The notes below the pieces were generated by a model, which was not told the origin of the DNA, ran no database searches, and saw nothing but the letters and a program-made list of their open reading frames with translations. The translations under genes and the position numbers were made by a program. Positions 1-7,995 of a stretch of DNA of 64,000 bases are shown piece by piece (position 1 is the first letter of the stretch; each line of letters starts with the position of its first letter). The DNA comes from an uncultured Burkholderiales bacterium (GTDB lineage Bacteria > Pseudomonadota > Gammaproteobacteria > Burkholderiales > Burkholderiaceae_C): positions 39,410 to 103,409 of the forward strand of contig CAIJQQ010000044.1 in assembly GCA_903822825.1 (NCBI GenBank), in the 5' to 3' direction.

Positions 1-479
1 AGGATCACACGCACATCGCGGGCCATGGCCAACAGCATTTTCCGGAATGACTCGGCCTGGTTTTCTTCGCGGGTGTTGAACTCCAGTTTGTCCAGTTTGG
101 TCAGGCCGTCCACCAACTCTGCCACCGGAGCGCCGAACTTCTCAATCAGCGCGATCTTGGTGACGCCGCAGTCTTCCATGCAGTCGTGCATGAGCGCGGC
201 GCACAGCGCCTGCGCGTCCAGGTGCCATTCGGTGCAAAGCGCTGCCACCGCAATGGGGTGGGTGATGTAGGGCTCGCCATTTTTGCGCATCTGGCCCAAG
301 TGGGCTTCATCGGCGAAGCGGTAGGCTTTGCGCACCAGATCGATCTCGTCTGCGCTCATGTACCCCAGCCGATCTGTCAATGCGGCAAAGCTCGCTGCTG
401 CCGCATTGGCTGCAGCTGGCCCCAGCCCTTGTTGAGGCTTGCTTGCGGAATGGGAAATTTTGGGGGAGGCGGCGCTCAT
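1..479 (-). CDS. spoT: Bifunctional (p)ppGpp synthetase/hydrolase SpoT, N-terminal part (cut by window edge)
   Basis: This leftward reading frame starts at the ATG at 479 and runs off the window start, so only about 159 N-terminal residues are visible. They contain the HD-type hydrolase signature HDCMEDCG preceded by YITHPIAVA, as expected for the (p)ppGpp hydrolase domain of RelA/SpoT family proteins. These proteins make and degrade the stringent-response alarmone in the cytoplasm. The gene follows rpoZ on the same strand, the usual rpoZ-spoT order in proteobacteria. The intact HD pair argues for the bifunctional SpoT rather than a RelA-only enzyme; the synthetase domain is outside the window. 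Confidence 0.93.
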   Translation of the reverse strand, partial: MSAASPKISHSASKPQQGLGPAAANAAAASFAALTDRLGYMSADEIDLVRKAYRFADEAHLGQMRKNGEPYITHPIAVAALCTEWHLDAQALCAALMHDCMEDCGVTKIALIEKFGAPVAELVDGLTKLDKLEFNTREENQAESFRKMLLAMARDVRVI

Positions 480-528
480 GCCATCAATGTACCGCAAGCA
501 GCAGGTTTGGCAGGGCCCAGACGTGACA

Positions 529-548
529 AAGCCCCATGAATGGGGCTT
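529..548 (-). terminator. Hairpin between rpoZ and spoT
   Basis: A perfect 9-bp stem (AAGCCCCAT / ATGGGGCTT) with a 2-base apex lies between rpoZ and spoT. On the minus strand it is followed by only a short T run (TTTG), so it may act as a weak attenuator that partly uncouples spoT from rpoZ. Function is inferred from position and shape. Confidence 0.45.
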
Positions 549-589
549 GGATGAGACCCGGCTTGATCCAGGTCATCGGGGGGCGGTGA

Positions 590-790
590 TCAGACCACGC
601 GTTTGAGCATTTCGACGCCGACTTTACCGGCCGCGATTTCGCGCAGGGCGGTCACGCCAGGCTTGTTCTTGCTTTCGATGCGTGGGGTGTGACCTTGGCT
701 GAGCATGCGGGCACGGTAGGTGGCAGCCAACACCAATTGGAAACGGTTAGGGATTTGCTGCAGGCAGTCTTCAACGGTGATGCGGGCCAT
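590..790 (-). CDS. rpoZ: RNA polymerase omega subunit
   Basis: The 66-residue protein begins [17 protein letters not shown] and continues with the RMLSQG and [16 protein letters not shown] segments that are diagnostic for the omega subunit. Omega binds the C-terminal tail of beta prime, helps assemble RNA polymerase and forms part of a ppGpp-binding site. It lies 18 bp after gmk and just before spoT, the standard gmk-rpoZ-spoT order. It is slightly short compared with the E. coli protein (91 aa), as is usual in betaproteobacteria. Confidence 0.96.
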   Translation of the reverse strand: MARITVEDCLQQIPNRFQLVLAATYRARMLSQGHTPRIESKNKPGVTALREIAAGKVGVEMLKRVV

Positions 791-808
791 GGTGTGTTCC
801 TAGGAATG

Positions 809-1429
809 TCAGTCGATTTTGAGGGCTCTGAAAGTGTCAGCCCGTGCGCGGCGCTGAGCGGTGTATTTGAGCCGCTGGGCATGAACCACAGCTTTGAGGT
901 CAAACAAGGCCCGTTCAAAGACTTCATTGATTATAACGAAGTCGAATTCTTTGGCCTGGGCCAGCTCCTCGGCTGCGTTGCGCAGCCGCAGCTCAATGAT
1001 CTCGGGGGCATCTTCACCGCGGCGCTCCAGCCGCGAACGCAGTTCTTCCCAGCTGGGGGGGAGGATGAACATCAGCACCGCGTTGGCGTACAAGCGTTTG
1101 ATCTGGATCGCACCTTGGTAGTCGATCTCCAGCACCACATCTGACCCTTGCGCAATGCGGTCTTCGATCATCTTTTTGGAGGTGCCATAACGCTGGCCGT
1201 GCACGTTGGCCCACTCCACAAAGGCGTCGCCCAGCACCATGCTGTCGAACTCCTGAGGCGAAACGAAGAAGTATTCGCGGCCATGCTTTTCTTGGCCACG
1301 GGGTGAGCGAGTGGTATGCGACACAGAGGGGTGCACACCCGAGTCCAGCTCCATCAGTGCTTTGACAAGGCTGGATTTGCCAGCCCCACTGGGGGCGGCC
1401 ACAACGAACAGGTTGCCTGGGTAGTCCAT
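809..1429 (-). CDS. gmk: Guanylate kinase
   Basis: A 206-aa protein with the P-loop APSGAGKSS near residues 12-20, followed by [19 protein letters not shown], the GMP-binding segment of guanylate kinases. It phosphorylates GMP to GDP with ATP in the cytoplasm. Length matches the family. The gene lies 13 bp after yicC and 18 bp before rpoZ, so yicC-gmk-rpoZ probably form one transcript. Confidence 0.97.
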   Translation of the reverse strand: MDYPGNLFVVAAPSGAGKSSLVKALMELDSGVHPSVSHTTRSPRGQEKHGREYFFVSPQEFDSMVLGDAFVEWANVHGQRYGTSKKMIEDRIAQGSDVVLEIDYQGAIQIKRLYANAVLMFILPPSWEELRSRLERRGEDAPEIIELRLRNAAEELAQAKEFDFVIINEVFERALFDLKAVVHAQRLKYTAQRRARADTFRALKID

Positions 1430-1442
1430 GGTTTTTCAGTGT

Positions 1443-2360
1443 TTATTCGATGTTCTGGACCTGCTCGCGCATTTGCTCGATCAACACTTTCATGTCCACC
1501 GAGATGCGGGTCATCTCCAACACGGCCGATTTGGAGCCCAAAGTGTTGGCCTCGCGGTGCAGCTCCTGGATCAGGAAGTCCAGGCGTTTGCCGATGTCGT
1601 CGCCCTTGTCCAGCAGTCGGCTGATTTCGTCCAGGTGGGCGCGCAGGCGGGTCAGCTCTTCGGCCACATCGATGCGGATGGCAAACGACGTGGCTTCGGT
1701 CAGGGCGCGGTCTTGCGCGGCCTCGGGCAGGTGGCTGCCGTCGGCCAAGGCCATGGCGTCTTTCCAGCGCTCCAAAAAACGCTGGCGTTGCTGCTCTACC
1801 AATTGAGGCACCAGCGGCACGGCCTGTTCGGCCAGCGTGCGAAGCTGGACGATGTGGCCCTGCAGCATCTCCGTCAGTCGCGCACCCTCGCGGGCTCGGG
1901 CGTCGCGCAGCGCATCAATGGCTTCGATGGCCAATGCTTTCCATGCCGCATCGTTCACCGGCTGGGTGTTGGCACCACCCTGGCTCAGGCGCAGCACATC
2001 GGCCACGCTCAGGTCGCGGGCCTTGGGCAGCCAGTCCTGGATCTTGTCTTGCAGGGCGGACAGGCGTTGCAGTGCCTGAGGCGTCGGAGAAGGGAGGGCC
2101 GCACCTTCACCCGCTTCTAGGCTGGCGCGCACTTCAACCTTGCCCCGACGCAAGTGTTTGGTGACCAGTTCGCGCAAGGCAGGTTCGAGCTGGCGCAGCT
2201 CTTCTGGCAAGCGAAAACCCAAGTCTAAAAAACGGCTGTTGACCGAGCGGATTTCCAGGCCCAAACGGGTGTGCTGGTGGGGGCTTGTGGCGTGCTCGCC
2301 CTCGGCCTGTTGCAGAGATTTCTGCACGCTGGCGTACCCGGTCATACTGTAAACTGGCAT
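1443..2360 (-). CDS. YicC family protein (stress-associated endoribonuclease family)
   Basis: The 305-aa protein starts MPVYSMTGYASVQ, the MTGYA N-terminus that marks the YicC family, and ends with KVLIEQMREQVQNIE, the conserved C-terminus. E. coli YicC has been described as an RNase that affects small RNA decay and stationary-phase survival. It is first in the leftward run with gmk, as in many betaproteobacteria, and is divergent from rph. An internal stretch of roughly 20 residues near position 20 (QAEGEHATSPHQHTRLG) looks longer than in typical homologues. Confidence 0.9.
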   Translation of the reverse strand: MPVYSMTGYASVQKSLQQAEGEHATSPHQHTRLGLEIRSVNSRFLDLGFRLPEELRQLEPALRELVTKHLRRGKVEVRASLEAGEGAALPSPTPQALQRLSALQDKIQDWLPKARDLSVADVLRLSQGGANTQPVNDAAWKALAIEAIDALRDARAREGARLTEMLQGHIVQLRTLAEQAVPLVPQLVEQQRQRFLERWKDAMALADGSHLPEAAQDRALTEATSFAIRIDVAEELTRLRAHLDEISRLLDKGDDIGKRLDFLIQELHREANTLGSKSAVLEMTRISVDMKVLIEQMREQVQNIE

Positions 2361-2505
2361 CGATTTGGTTCCTTCGGGTCGGCCGTGAATTCAAGGCTTG
2401 GACCCCATGCGCCGCGCTGAATGGGCGGCATGAAACAACACATTATCGCAAACTCGCCAGGCCTCGCCGGGCGGGCGCTGAACCCCACACCCTGAGCAAC
2501 CTCAC
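2361..2505. promoter_or_regulatory. Divergent promoter region of yicC and rph
   Basis: This 145-bp gap separates the leftward yicC-gmk-rpoZ-spoT genes from the rightward rph-rdgB-hemW genes, so both promoters must lie here or inside the flanking gene ends. A GATAAT-like -10 element can be read on the minus strand near 2442-2449. No operator or hairpin stands out. Confidence 0.4.
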
Positions 2506-3237
2506 ATGACCTCATCCTCCTATGTCCGATCCGGCCGCGCTGTCGATGCCCTGCGCAATGTGCGCATCACCCGTGGCTACACCATCCACGCCGAAGGCTC
2601 GGTGCTGATCGAGTTCGGACAGACGCGCGTGTTGTGCACCGCTTCGGTCGAAGAAAAAGTGCCTGGCCACAAAAAAGGCAGCGGAGAGGGCTGGGTCACC
2701 GCCGAGTACGGGATGCTGCCACGCGCCACCCACACCCGTGGCGACCGGGAAGCCGCGCGTGGCAAACAAAGCGGCCGCACGCAAGAGATTCAGCGACTGA
2801 TTGGACGCTCGATGCGCGCCGTGTTCGATTTGAAAAAGCTCGGCGAGCGCACCATCCACCTCGACTGCGACGTCTTGCAGGCCGATGGGGGAACCCGCAC
2901 CGCCAGCATCACCGGGGCGTTTGTTGCTGCGCAAGACGCTGTGAACTGGTTGATCAAAACAGGCAAGCTGCAAGCCTCGCCCATCATTGACCATGTGGCT
3001 GCCATTTCGGTGGGCCTCAAAAATGGCACCGCGTTTCTGGATCTGGACTACCCTGAAGACTCGGCCTGCGACACCGACATGAACGTGGTCATGACCGGTG
3101 CCGGCAAATTTGTCGAAGTGCAGGGCACGGCCGAGGGCGTGGCTTTCACCCGAGCCGAAATGAACAGCATGCTGCAACTGGCCGAGCAAGGCATTGGGCA
3201 GCTGGTGCAGCTGCAAAAACAAGCCTTGGCGCAGTGA
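2506..3237 (+). CDS. rph: Ribonuclease PH
   Basis: A 243-aa protein that begins with [18 protein letters not shown] and contains [13 protein letters not shown] and [19 protein letters not shown], all characteristic of RNase PH. It is a phosphate-dependent 3' to 5' exoribonuclease that trims tRNA 3' ends. The acidic DxxxDTDMN segment forms part of the active site. It is followed 4 bp later by rdgB, and the rph-rdgB pairing is widely conserved. Confidence 0.96.
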   Translation: MTSSSYVRSGRAVDALRNVRITRGYTIHAEGSVLIEFGQTRVLCTASVEEKVPGHKKGSGEGWVTAEYGMLPRATHTRGDREAARGKQSGRTQEIQRLIGRSMRAVFDLKKLGERTIHLDCDVLQADGGTRTASITGAFVAAQDAVNWLIKTGKLQASPIIDHVAAISVGLKNGTAFLDLDYPEDSACDTDMNVVMTGAGKFVEVQGTAEGVAFTRAEMNSMLQLAEQGIGQLVQLQKQALAQ

Positions 3238-3241
3238 CCCC

Positions 3242-3859
3242 ATGGCGCTTGGCATGAAGATCGTTCTGGCGTCCAACAACGCAGGCAAGTTGGTCGAATT
3301 GCAGGCCATGCTGGCCCCCTTGCAAGTTGAGCTGGTGCGCCAGGCAGACCTGAACATCCCCGAGGCCGAAGAGCCTTTCCGAACCTTTGTTGAGAACGCG
3401 CTGACCAAGGCGCGCCACGCCGCACGCTTGTCGGGCCTGCCCGCGCTGGCCGATGACGCGGGCCTGTGCGTGGATGCTTTTGGCGGCCAGCCGGGCGTGG
3501 ACACGGCGTACTACGCCACCCGTTTTGGTTATGAGAAAGGCGATGACAACAACGTGACCGTGCTGCTCGAGCAAATGCAGGGCATCACCAACCGCCGCGC
3601 CGCCATGGTCAGCACCCTGGTGGCTGTGCGCAACGCGGACGACCCGGAGCCGCTGATCGCGGTGGGCCGTGTGGTGGGCGAGATCGCCACCGAGCGGCGG
3701 GGCAGCAACGGTTTTGGTTTTGACCCCATCATGTTCATTCCCGAATTCGGCAAGACCTTTGCCGAGTTGCCGATCGAGGTCAAAAACGCCAACAGCCACC
3801 GTGGCCGCGCCACGCAACTCATGCTGGCGCTGATGCGCGACCGCTGGATGGGAGACTGA
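3242..3859 (+). CDS. rdgB: dITP/XTP pyrophosphatase (non-canonical purine NTP pyrophosphatase)
   Basis: The protein carries KIVLASNNAGKLVELQ at its start, the nucleotide-binding SxNxxK motif of the RdgB/HAM1 family, and FGFDPIMFIPEFGKTFAEL near the end. It hydrolyses dITP, XTP and dXTP to monophosphates, keeping deaminated purines out of DNA. The start at 3242 lies 4 bp after rph and gives 205 aa; an internal ATG at 3254 is also plausible. It precedes hemW. Confidence 0.94.
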   Translation: MALGMKIVLASNNAGKLVELQAMLAPLQVELVRQADLNIPEAEEPFRTFVENALTKARHAARLSGLPALADDAGLCVDAFGGQPGVDTAYYATRFGYEKGDDNNVTVLLEQMQGITNRRAAMVSTLVAVRNADDPEPLIAVGRVVGEIATERRGSNGFGFDPIMFIPEFGKTFAELPIEVKNANSHRGRATQLMLALMRDRWMGD

Positions 3860-3863
3860 GCCC

Positions 3864-5078
3864 GTGGGCCACCCACTCGACCCGGTGCACGCCATGCGCC
3901 CTGGCTTGTTGCAGTTGACAGCGCTCCCGCCCTTGTCGCTGTATGTGCACCTGCCTTGGTGCCTCAAAAAGTGCCCCTACTGCGACTTCAACTCCCACGA
4001 ATTTCGCTCGGGAGATGATGCCGCGTCCATGCAAGATGCCTACATCGACGCCTTGTTCGCCGATCTGGAAGCCAGTTTGCCCCTGATTTGGGGCCGCACC
4101 GTGCAGACCATTTTTTTGGGTGGCGGCACGCCCAGCTTGTTTTCACCAGAAGCCATCGACCGGCTCATCAGCGGCCTGCGTGCGCGTCTGCGACTGTCGG
4201 GCACCTGCGAGATCACGCTCGAAGCCAACCCGGGCACTTTTGAAAAAGACCGCTTCAAGGCCTTCAGGCAAGCAGGCATCACCCGCTTGTCGGTGGGGGT
4301 GCAAAGTTTCAACGACGAGCACCTCCAAGCGCTGGGCCGCGTGCACGACCGCAAGCAGGCACTGGCTGCATTGACCGAGGCAGCCCAGGTCTTTGACACC
4401 TTCAACCTGGACCTGATGTACGCCTTGCCTGGGCAAACGCTGGCGCAATTGAGCGAGGACGTGAACACGGCGCTGAGCTTTGCGCCGCCTCACCTGTCGA
4501 TCTACCACCTGACCATCGAGCCCAACACGCTGTTTGCCAAGCACCCGCCCGCGCTGCCTGAAGAAGATGACGCCTACGCGATGATGGACCTTCTCACCGA
4601 GCGCACGGCCCAAGCGGGGCTGGGCCGCTACGAGGTTTCAGCCTATGCCAAGCCGGGCCACGCCTGCGCGCACAACCTGAACTACTGGCAGTTTGGCGAC
4701 TATTTGGGCATCGGTGCGGGCGCACACAGCAAATTGAGTTTTGCCCACCGCGTTGTGCGGCAGGTGCGTTACCGCGAGCCCCAGCTGTACATGGCTCAGG
4801 CCGCCAAGGGCGAGCCTGTGACCCAGCACAACGAGATTGCGCGGCAAGACCTGCCGTTTGAATTCATGCTCAACGCCTTCCGACTCAAAGAAGGGTTTGT
4901 CCTGACGGACTTCATGGAGCGCACAGGCTTGGCCGTGACCAGCCTGCAAAAAGGCCTGCAAGAGGCCGAGCGCCTGGGATTGATCGAGCGTGATTTATCG
5001 CGCGTCTGGCCCACAGCCAAGGGCTTTGACTTCCTCAGCGACCTGCAGGCTTTGTTTTTGACTGAAACTTCGAACTGA
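3864..5078 (+). CDS. hemW: Radical SAM heme chaperone HemW (oxygen-independent coproporphyrinogen III oxidase-like)
   Basis: A 404-aa radical SAM protein with the CxxxCxxC cluster motif in PWCLKKCPYCDFNSH (Cys33, 37, 40) and the IFLGGGTPSLF and VGVQSFNDEHLQALGR segments typical of HemW. HemW binds heme and delivers it to acceptor proteins. The first in-frame start is GTG at 3864, 4 bp after rdgB; an ATG at 3894 would shorten it by 10 residues without losing a motif. The C-terminal winged-helix part is present. The last 44 bp overlap the convergent membrane-protein gene. Confidence 0.92.
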   Translation: MGHPLDPVHAMRPGLLQLTALPPLSLYVHLPWCLKKCPYCDFNSHEFRSGDDAASMQDAYIDALFADLEASLPLIWGRTVQTIFLGGGTPSLFSPEAIDRLISGLRARLRLSGTCEITLEANPGTFEKDRFKAFRQAGITRLSVGVQSFNDEHLQALGRVHDRKQALAALTEAAQVFDTFNLDLMYALPGQTLAQLSEDVNTALSFAPPHLSIYHLTIEPNTLFAKHPPALPEEDDAYAMMDLLTERTAQAGLGRYEVSAYAKPGHACAHNLNYWQFGDYLGIGAGAHSKLSFAHRVVRQVRYREPQLYMAQAAKGEPVTQHNEIARQDLPFEFMLNAFRLKEGFVLTDFMERTGLAVTSLQKGLQEAERLGLIERDLSRVWPTAKGFDFLSDLQALFLTETSN

Positions 5079-5640
5079 ATGGGGCGGCCCAGGCAAACAG
5101 TGTGGGCAGCATCAATTTCAGGACGTACAGGACCACGAGCGCACCAACCGCATCGCCGACAAACATGGGCCACAAGTCGCCCCAGGCAGAAGCGCCCGGT
5201 TTTTTGAATGCCCACCAGACAAAATGGTGCGCAAATGCGTTGAGCCAGGCGCAGGCCAACACAAATTTCAGCAAGTGGGTGGCGCTGAATTTTCGCAACT
5301 GCGTGCTCAAGAGTTGCTTCTTTTCCATCACCCACTTGACACACCAAGGGCTGAAACCAGACACCAGCGCGGTCGCCAACAGCATCCATAAGGACTCTTC
5401 GCTGAATTGCGATCTGTCCAACCAGCAATTGCCCAGCAAGATGCCCGCGGCCCCCGGCAGGCCCATGCCCAAAACCAGCAAGACCCGAAAGCCTGCAGGC
5501 AAGAACACCCAACTCACTCCCGGAATGCGCTCAAAGTTTGAAAAAACAATGCCGTTCAGGTGAAAAAATTCGACGTAAAGCAAAGCACTGACGGCGACCA
5601 TGGTCGCCACTTCCAAGACTTGCCGAACGTGTCGGTTCAT
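5035..5640 (-). CDS. Uncharacterised integral membrane protein in operon with a MarR-like regulator
   Basis: A 201-aa hydrophobic protein with about five predicted membrane segments (near residues 9-29, 42-65, 84-104, 117-140 and 152-180) and a charged tail. I do not recognise it; the general look recalls MASE1-type sensory membrane domains, but no output domain follows. Its ATG overlaps the stop of the regulator gene (ATGA at 5637-5640), so the two are translationally coupled and probably co-transcribed. Its 3' end overlaps hemW on the opposite strand by 44 bp. Confidence 0.7.
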   Translation of the reverse strand: MNRHVRQVLEVATMVAVSALLYVEFFHLNGIVFSNFERIPGVSWVFLPAGFRVLLVLGMGLPGAAGILLGNCWLDRSQFSEESLWMLLATALVSGFSPWCVKWVMEKKQLLSTQLRKFSATHLLKFVLACAWLNAFAHHFVWWAFKKPGASAWGDLWPMFVGDAVGALVVLYVLKLMLPTLFAWAAPFSSKFQSKTKPAGR

Positions 5641-6008
5641 GCGTCAGCTTGAAGCTGCACTTGCTTGATCGAGCGACCCAGCTGGCTGAAATGCTCGAGG
5701 GTGCGGGCCGTCGGCACAAGGAACTTGGCGCGGCGATCGCCTTCTTGGTTGAAGGTGGTCAGCATTTCTTTTTCACGCAAACGCGTGATGCGTTTGTGCA
5801 AGGTGGCAGGCGAGCCCAGTTGCTCCAGGCTGATGGCCTCGCGAACCGTCATGGCTTGGCCTTCGTGCCAACGCAGCACCACGGCCTCCAGCAAAGCCGT
5901 TTCATTGGCGTCCATACCCGAACCATCGGGCAGTTCTTGCACAGCGCGCGCCAATTGCAAAAACCGAAGGTAAGCACTGGCCAGTGGGGAACTCTTGGAA
6001 TCATTCAT
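5637..6008 (-). CDS. MarR-like winged-helix transcriptional regulator
   Basis: A 123-aa protein starting MNDSKSSPLASAYLRF. Residues about 50-100 form a helix-turn-helix and wing (QLGSPATLHKRITRLREKEMLT followed by GDRRAKFLVPT), the pattern of MarR-type regulators. An upstream in-frame extension to 6080 is unlikely because it would cross the operator and promoter. The gene is divergent from the oxidoreductase, and a perfect inverted repeat at 6066-6083 sits between them as its probable operator. A degenerate copy of its first ~37 codons lies at 7272-7402. Confidence 0.8.
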   Translation of the reverse strand: MNDSKSSPLASAYLRFLQLARAVQELPDGSGMDANETALLEAVVLRWHEGQAMTVREAISLEQLGSPATLHKRITRLREKEMLTTFNQEGDRRAKFLVPTARTLEHFSQLGRSIKQVQLQADA

Positions 6009-6065
6009 GATGCTAATTTTATAGATATTGGCGATTGATTTTTTAATTTTTGTGATCCACAACAC

Positions 6066-6083
6066 CAATTGAGTGTTCAATTG
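6066..6083. promoter_or_regulatory. Perfect inverted-repeat operator between the MarR-like gene and the oxidoreductase
   Basis: CAATTGA-GTGT-TCAATTG is a perfect 7-bp inverted repeat with a 4-bp spacer. It lies 28 bp upstream of the oxidoreductase start and 58 bp upstream of the regulator start. Size and AT-rich arms fit MarR-family operators, so it is the likely autoregulatory and divergent control site. Binding is inferred. Confidence 0.65.
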
Positions 6084-6110
6084 TTAAGCTGGTGCCTCAA
6101 GGAGAAATAC

Positions 6111-7076
6111 ATGACACACCGATTGGCCATCATTGGGCTGGGCATCATGGGCCGAAGGATGCTGGAAAACGCTTTGCAACACCCCGCTTTTGAGGTTTGT
6201 GGTGTTTGGGACCCTTCGCCTGAGTCGTTGGCAAAAACGCGTATGGCCTTCTCTGCAGCTCCTTTGTCGCCGACTGCGCGGGCGGCCATGGCCGGGGCCG
6301 ACGTGGTGTACCTGGCTTGCCCACCCGGCCCCCGAAAGGCCTATGCCTTGCAGGCCGCAGCAGCCGGGCAGGGCGTTTTCATGGAAAAGCCTTTGGGCAC
6401 GGACAACGCGCAAAGCCGCGATCTGCTCGCGCACCTCAGCCAAGCCCGCTTACCAGGCGTGGTCAACTTCACCCAGGCTGCGTCACGCGGCTTTGAAGAA
6501 CTGCATCGCGCCATCGACGCGGGCGAGACGGGCGAGCTGCTGGGCATCGACATCGTCGTCAACTACCCCGCATGGCCCCGAGCCTGGCAAAAAGACGCCG
6601 ACTGGCTGCGCTTGCGCCACGAAGGGGGCTACACACGCGAGGTGATTTCGCATTTCTTGTTTTTGGCGGGGCGCTTTTTGGGGCCGCTGACCCTGGAGCA
6701 CGCATCGCCCCGTTACCCGCAAGACCCGACGCTTTGCGAGCTGGACATGTTGGCGCGACTGAGCACAGCAGACGGCCGGCCTGTGACCGTCATGGCCACC
6801 ACCGGAGGCCAGCAGCCCGACCGTCAGGAAGTCACCGTGCGCGGCAGCCGCATAAACCACCAGTTCCGCGAATTCTCACAACTGTGGCGCTCTGACGGTG
6901 GCCCATGGCAAGAAGCCCTGGACTGGACCACCGAAGACCCCCGCACCAGCGCCTTGCAGCGTCAGCTGAGCGAGGTGGACTTGTGGCTGAAGGGTCAACC
7001 GCACAAACTCGCCACGGCAGAAGAAGCCTTGGCTGTTCAGGAGTTGGTGGAGGCGCTGTTGGTGGGCAAGCCCTGA
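6111..7076 (+). CDS. Gfo/Idh/MocA-type NAD(P)-dependent oxidoreductase
   Basis: The 321-aa protein starts MTHRLAIIGLGIMGRRM, a Rossmann GxGxMG nucleotide-binding motif, and has VFMEKPLG near residue 90, the conserved EKP of the Gfo/Idh/MocA family. These enzymes oxidise or reduce sugars, inositols and related compounds with NAD(P); the substrate here cannot be told. The start is supported by the ribosome-binding site AAGGAG 7 bp upstream. It is divergent from a MarR-like gene. Residues about 111-141 are duplicated in degenerate form at 7180-7271. Confidence 0.85.
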   Translation: MTHRLAIIGLGIMGRRMLENALQHPAFEVCGVWDPSPESLAKTRMAFSAAPLSPTARAAMAGADVVYLACPPGPRKAYALQAAAAGQGVFMEKPLGTDNAQSRDLLAHLSQARLPGVVNFTQAASRGFEELHRAIDAGETGELLGIDIVVNYPAWPRAWQKDADWLRLRHEGGYTREVISHFLFLAGRFLGPLTLEHASPRYPQDPTLCELDMLARLSTADGRPVTVMATTGGQQPDRQEVTVRGSRINHQFREFSQLWRSDGGPWQEALDWTTEDPRTSALQRQLSEVDLWLKGQPHKLATAEEALAVQELVEALLVGKP

Positions 7077-7089
7077 GTTTGCGCCAATG

Positions 7090-7131
7090 AAAAACGCGCC
7101 CTGAAGGCGCGTTTTTTGTGTGTGGCGGAAG
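7090..7131. repeat. Direct repeat copy 1: terminator plus 3' end of tRNA-Ser (possible attachment-site copy)
   Basis: These 42 bp match 7843-7884 at 39 of 42 positions. They contain a GC-rich hairpin (ACGCGCC / GGCGCGT) with a T run, which also serves as terminator for the oxidoreductase, followed by TGGCGGAAG, the complement of the last nine bases of tRNA-Ser including CCA. The second copy abuts the intact tRNA. Confidence 0.7.
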
Positions 7132-7179
7132 ATGTGTCTGCTGATTTGGGGGAATGCCAGTTACAGGGTCAAGACCAGA

Positions 7180-7402
7180 CAAGCCCGCTTGGCCGGCGTG
7201 GTCAACTTCACCCAAGCTGCGTCACGTGGCTTTGAGGAACTGCATCGTGCCATCCACGCGGGCGAGACGGGTTCGTTGGCGTCCATGCTGTAGCCATCGG
7301 GCAACTCCTGCACGGCACGCGCCAATTGTAAAAAGCGAAGGTACGCTCTGGCCAGCGGGGAGCGATTGGGATCTGTAATGCGGGCAAATTTATAGAAATT
7401 GG
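7180..7402. pseudogene. Chimeric gene relic: fragments of the oxidoreductase and MarR-like genes joined head to tail
   Basis: Bases 7180-7271 are a diverged copy of 6441-6532 and translate in frame to the oxidoreductase segment VVNFTQAASRGFEELHRAI. From 7272 to about 7402 the sequence is a diverged copy of 5901-6031, which on the minus strand encodes AYLRFLQLARAVQELPDG of the MarR-like protein plus part of its leader; the start codon is lost. The order is swapped relative to the intact genes. No functional product is expected. The rest of the 7077-7524 gap holds the repeat at 7090-7131 and, from about 7403, AT-rich promoter-like DNA. Confidence 0.75.
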
Positions 7403-7524
7403 AGCTGAAATCGGAAGAGGGACTTGATCATTGCGAGGCCATGGTTAAAATTGTTAAAAACAATAAAATCTTGATTTCAAACCATGTTCTAAAAAGAAAT
7501 TCGACTTTTTTATTCGGGTAAGAC

Positions 7525-7827
7525 ATGTTGCAAAATAAATTCTTTGTGCTGGTTGTAACTGCAATTTTTGCAAATGCTGTTTACCCAGCGGGCATGCCAC
7601 TGCAAGAAATTAACAGAATTGCAACTGCAGCGTCTGAGCATTTCAATAACTCCTCCCGAGCTGCTAACTCAGGGGACCGCTACAACGCATGTCGAGAAGC
7701 GCGCGAAGCGTTGAGGCTATTTCACCAAATTGATCCGAAAGACTTTCCCCCTCAACTCTTGGCCCCGTATCAGGACTCATTAAGGGCGGTCAAAAACGTG
7801 GTGGAATCCATGAAAGGCGTTTGCTGA
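7525..7827 (+). CDS. Small secreted protein of unknown function, AT-rich
   Basis: A 100-aa protein with an N-terminal signal peptide (MLQNKFFVLVVTAIFANAV, likely cleavage near residue 20-23) and an acidic/basic helical body ending in a lone cysteine (SMKGVC). The helical pattern ASEHFNNSSRAANSGDRYNACREAREALRL suggests a small periplasmic helical protein; no family is recognised. Codon use and base composition are clearly more AT-rich than the neighbours. It lies between two copies of a tRNA-Ser-derived repeat, which suggests acquisition by insertion. Confidence 0.6.
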   Translation: MLQNKFFVLVVTAIFANAVYPAGMPLQEINRIATAASEHFNNSSRAANSGDRYNACREAREALRLFHQIDPKDFPPQLLAPYQDSLRAVKNVVESMKGVC

Positions 7828-7842
7828 AGTCCTTTGGACAAT

Positions 7843-7884
7843 AAAAACGCGCCCTTAAGGCGCGTTTTTTGTATCTGGCGGAAG
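7843..7884. repeat. Direct repeat copy 2 overlapping the tRNA-Ser 3' end
   Basis: This is the second copy of the 42-bp repeat at 7090-7131, with three mismatches. Its first 33 bp include the hairpin ACGCGCC-CTTAA-GGCGCGT plus a T run, which works as terminator for the upstream small gene and is also just downstream of tRNA-Ser on the other strand. The last 9 bp are the tRNA 3' end with CCA. Confidence 0.7.
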
Positions 7885-7963
7885 CGGTGAGATTCGAACT
7901 CACGGACCTTTTCAAGTCGCCGGTTTTCAAGACCGGTGCAATCGACCACTCTGCCACGCTTCC
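7876..7963 (-). tRNA. tRNA-Ser (anticodon UGA)
   Basis: The 88-nt minus-strand sequence begins GGAAGCGTGGCAGAGTGG and ends GTTCGAATCTCACCGCTTCC-G-CCA. The acceptor arms GGAAGCG and CGCTTCC pair perfectly, the anticodon loop reads CTTGAAA (anticodon TGA) on an ACCGG/CCGGT stem, and the long variable arm is typical of serine tRNAs. The CCA end is encoded. Confidence 0.96.
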
Positions 7964-7995
7964 TTGGGTCTGGATTGTAACGATTAAAAAGCGGT

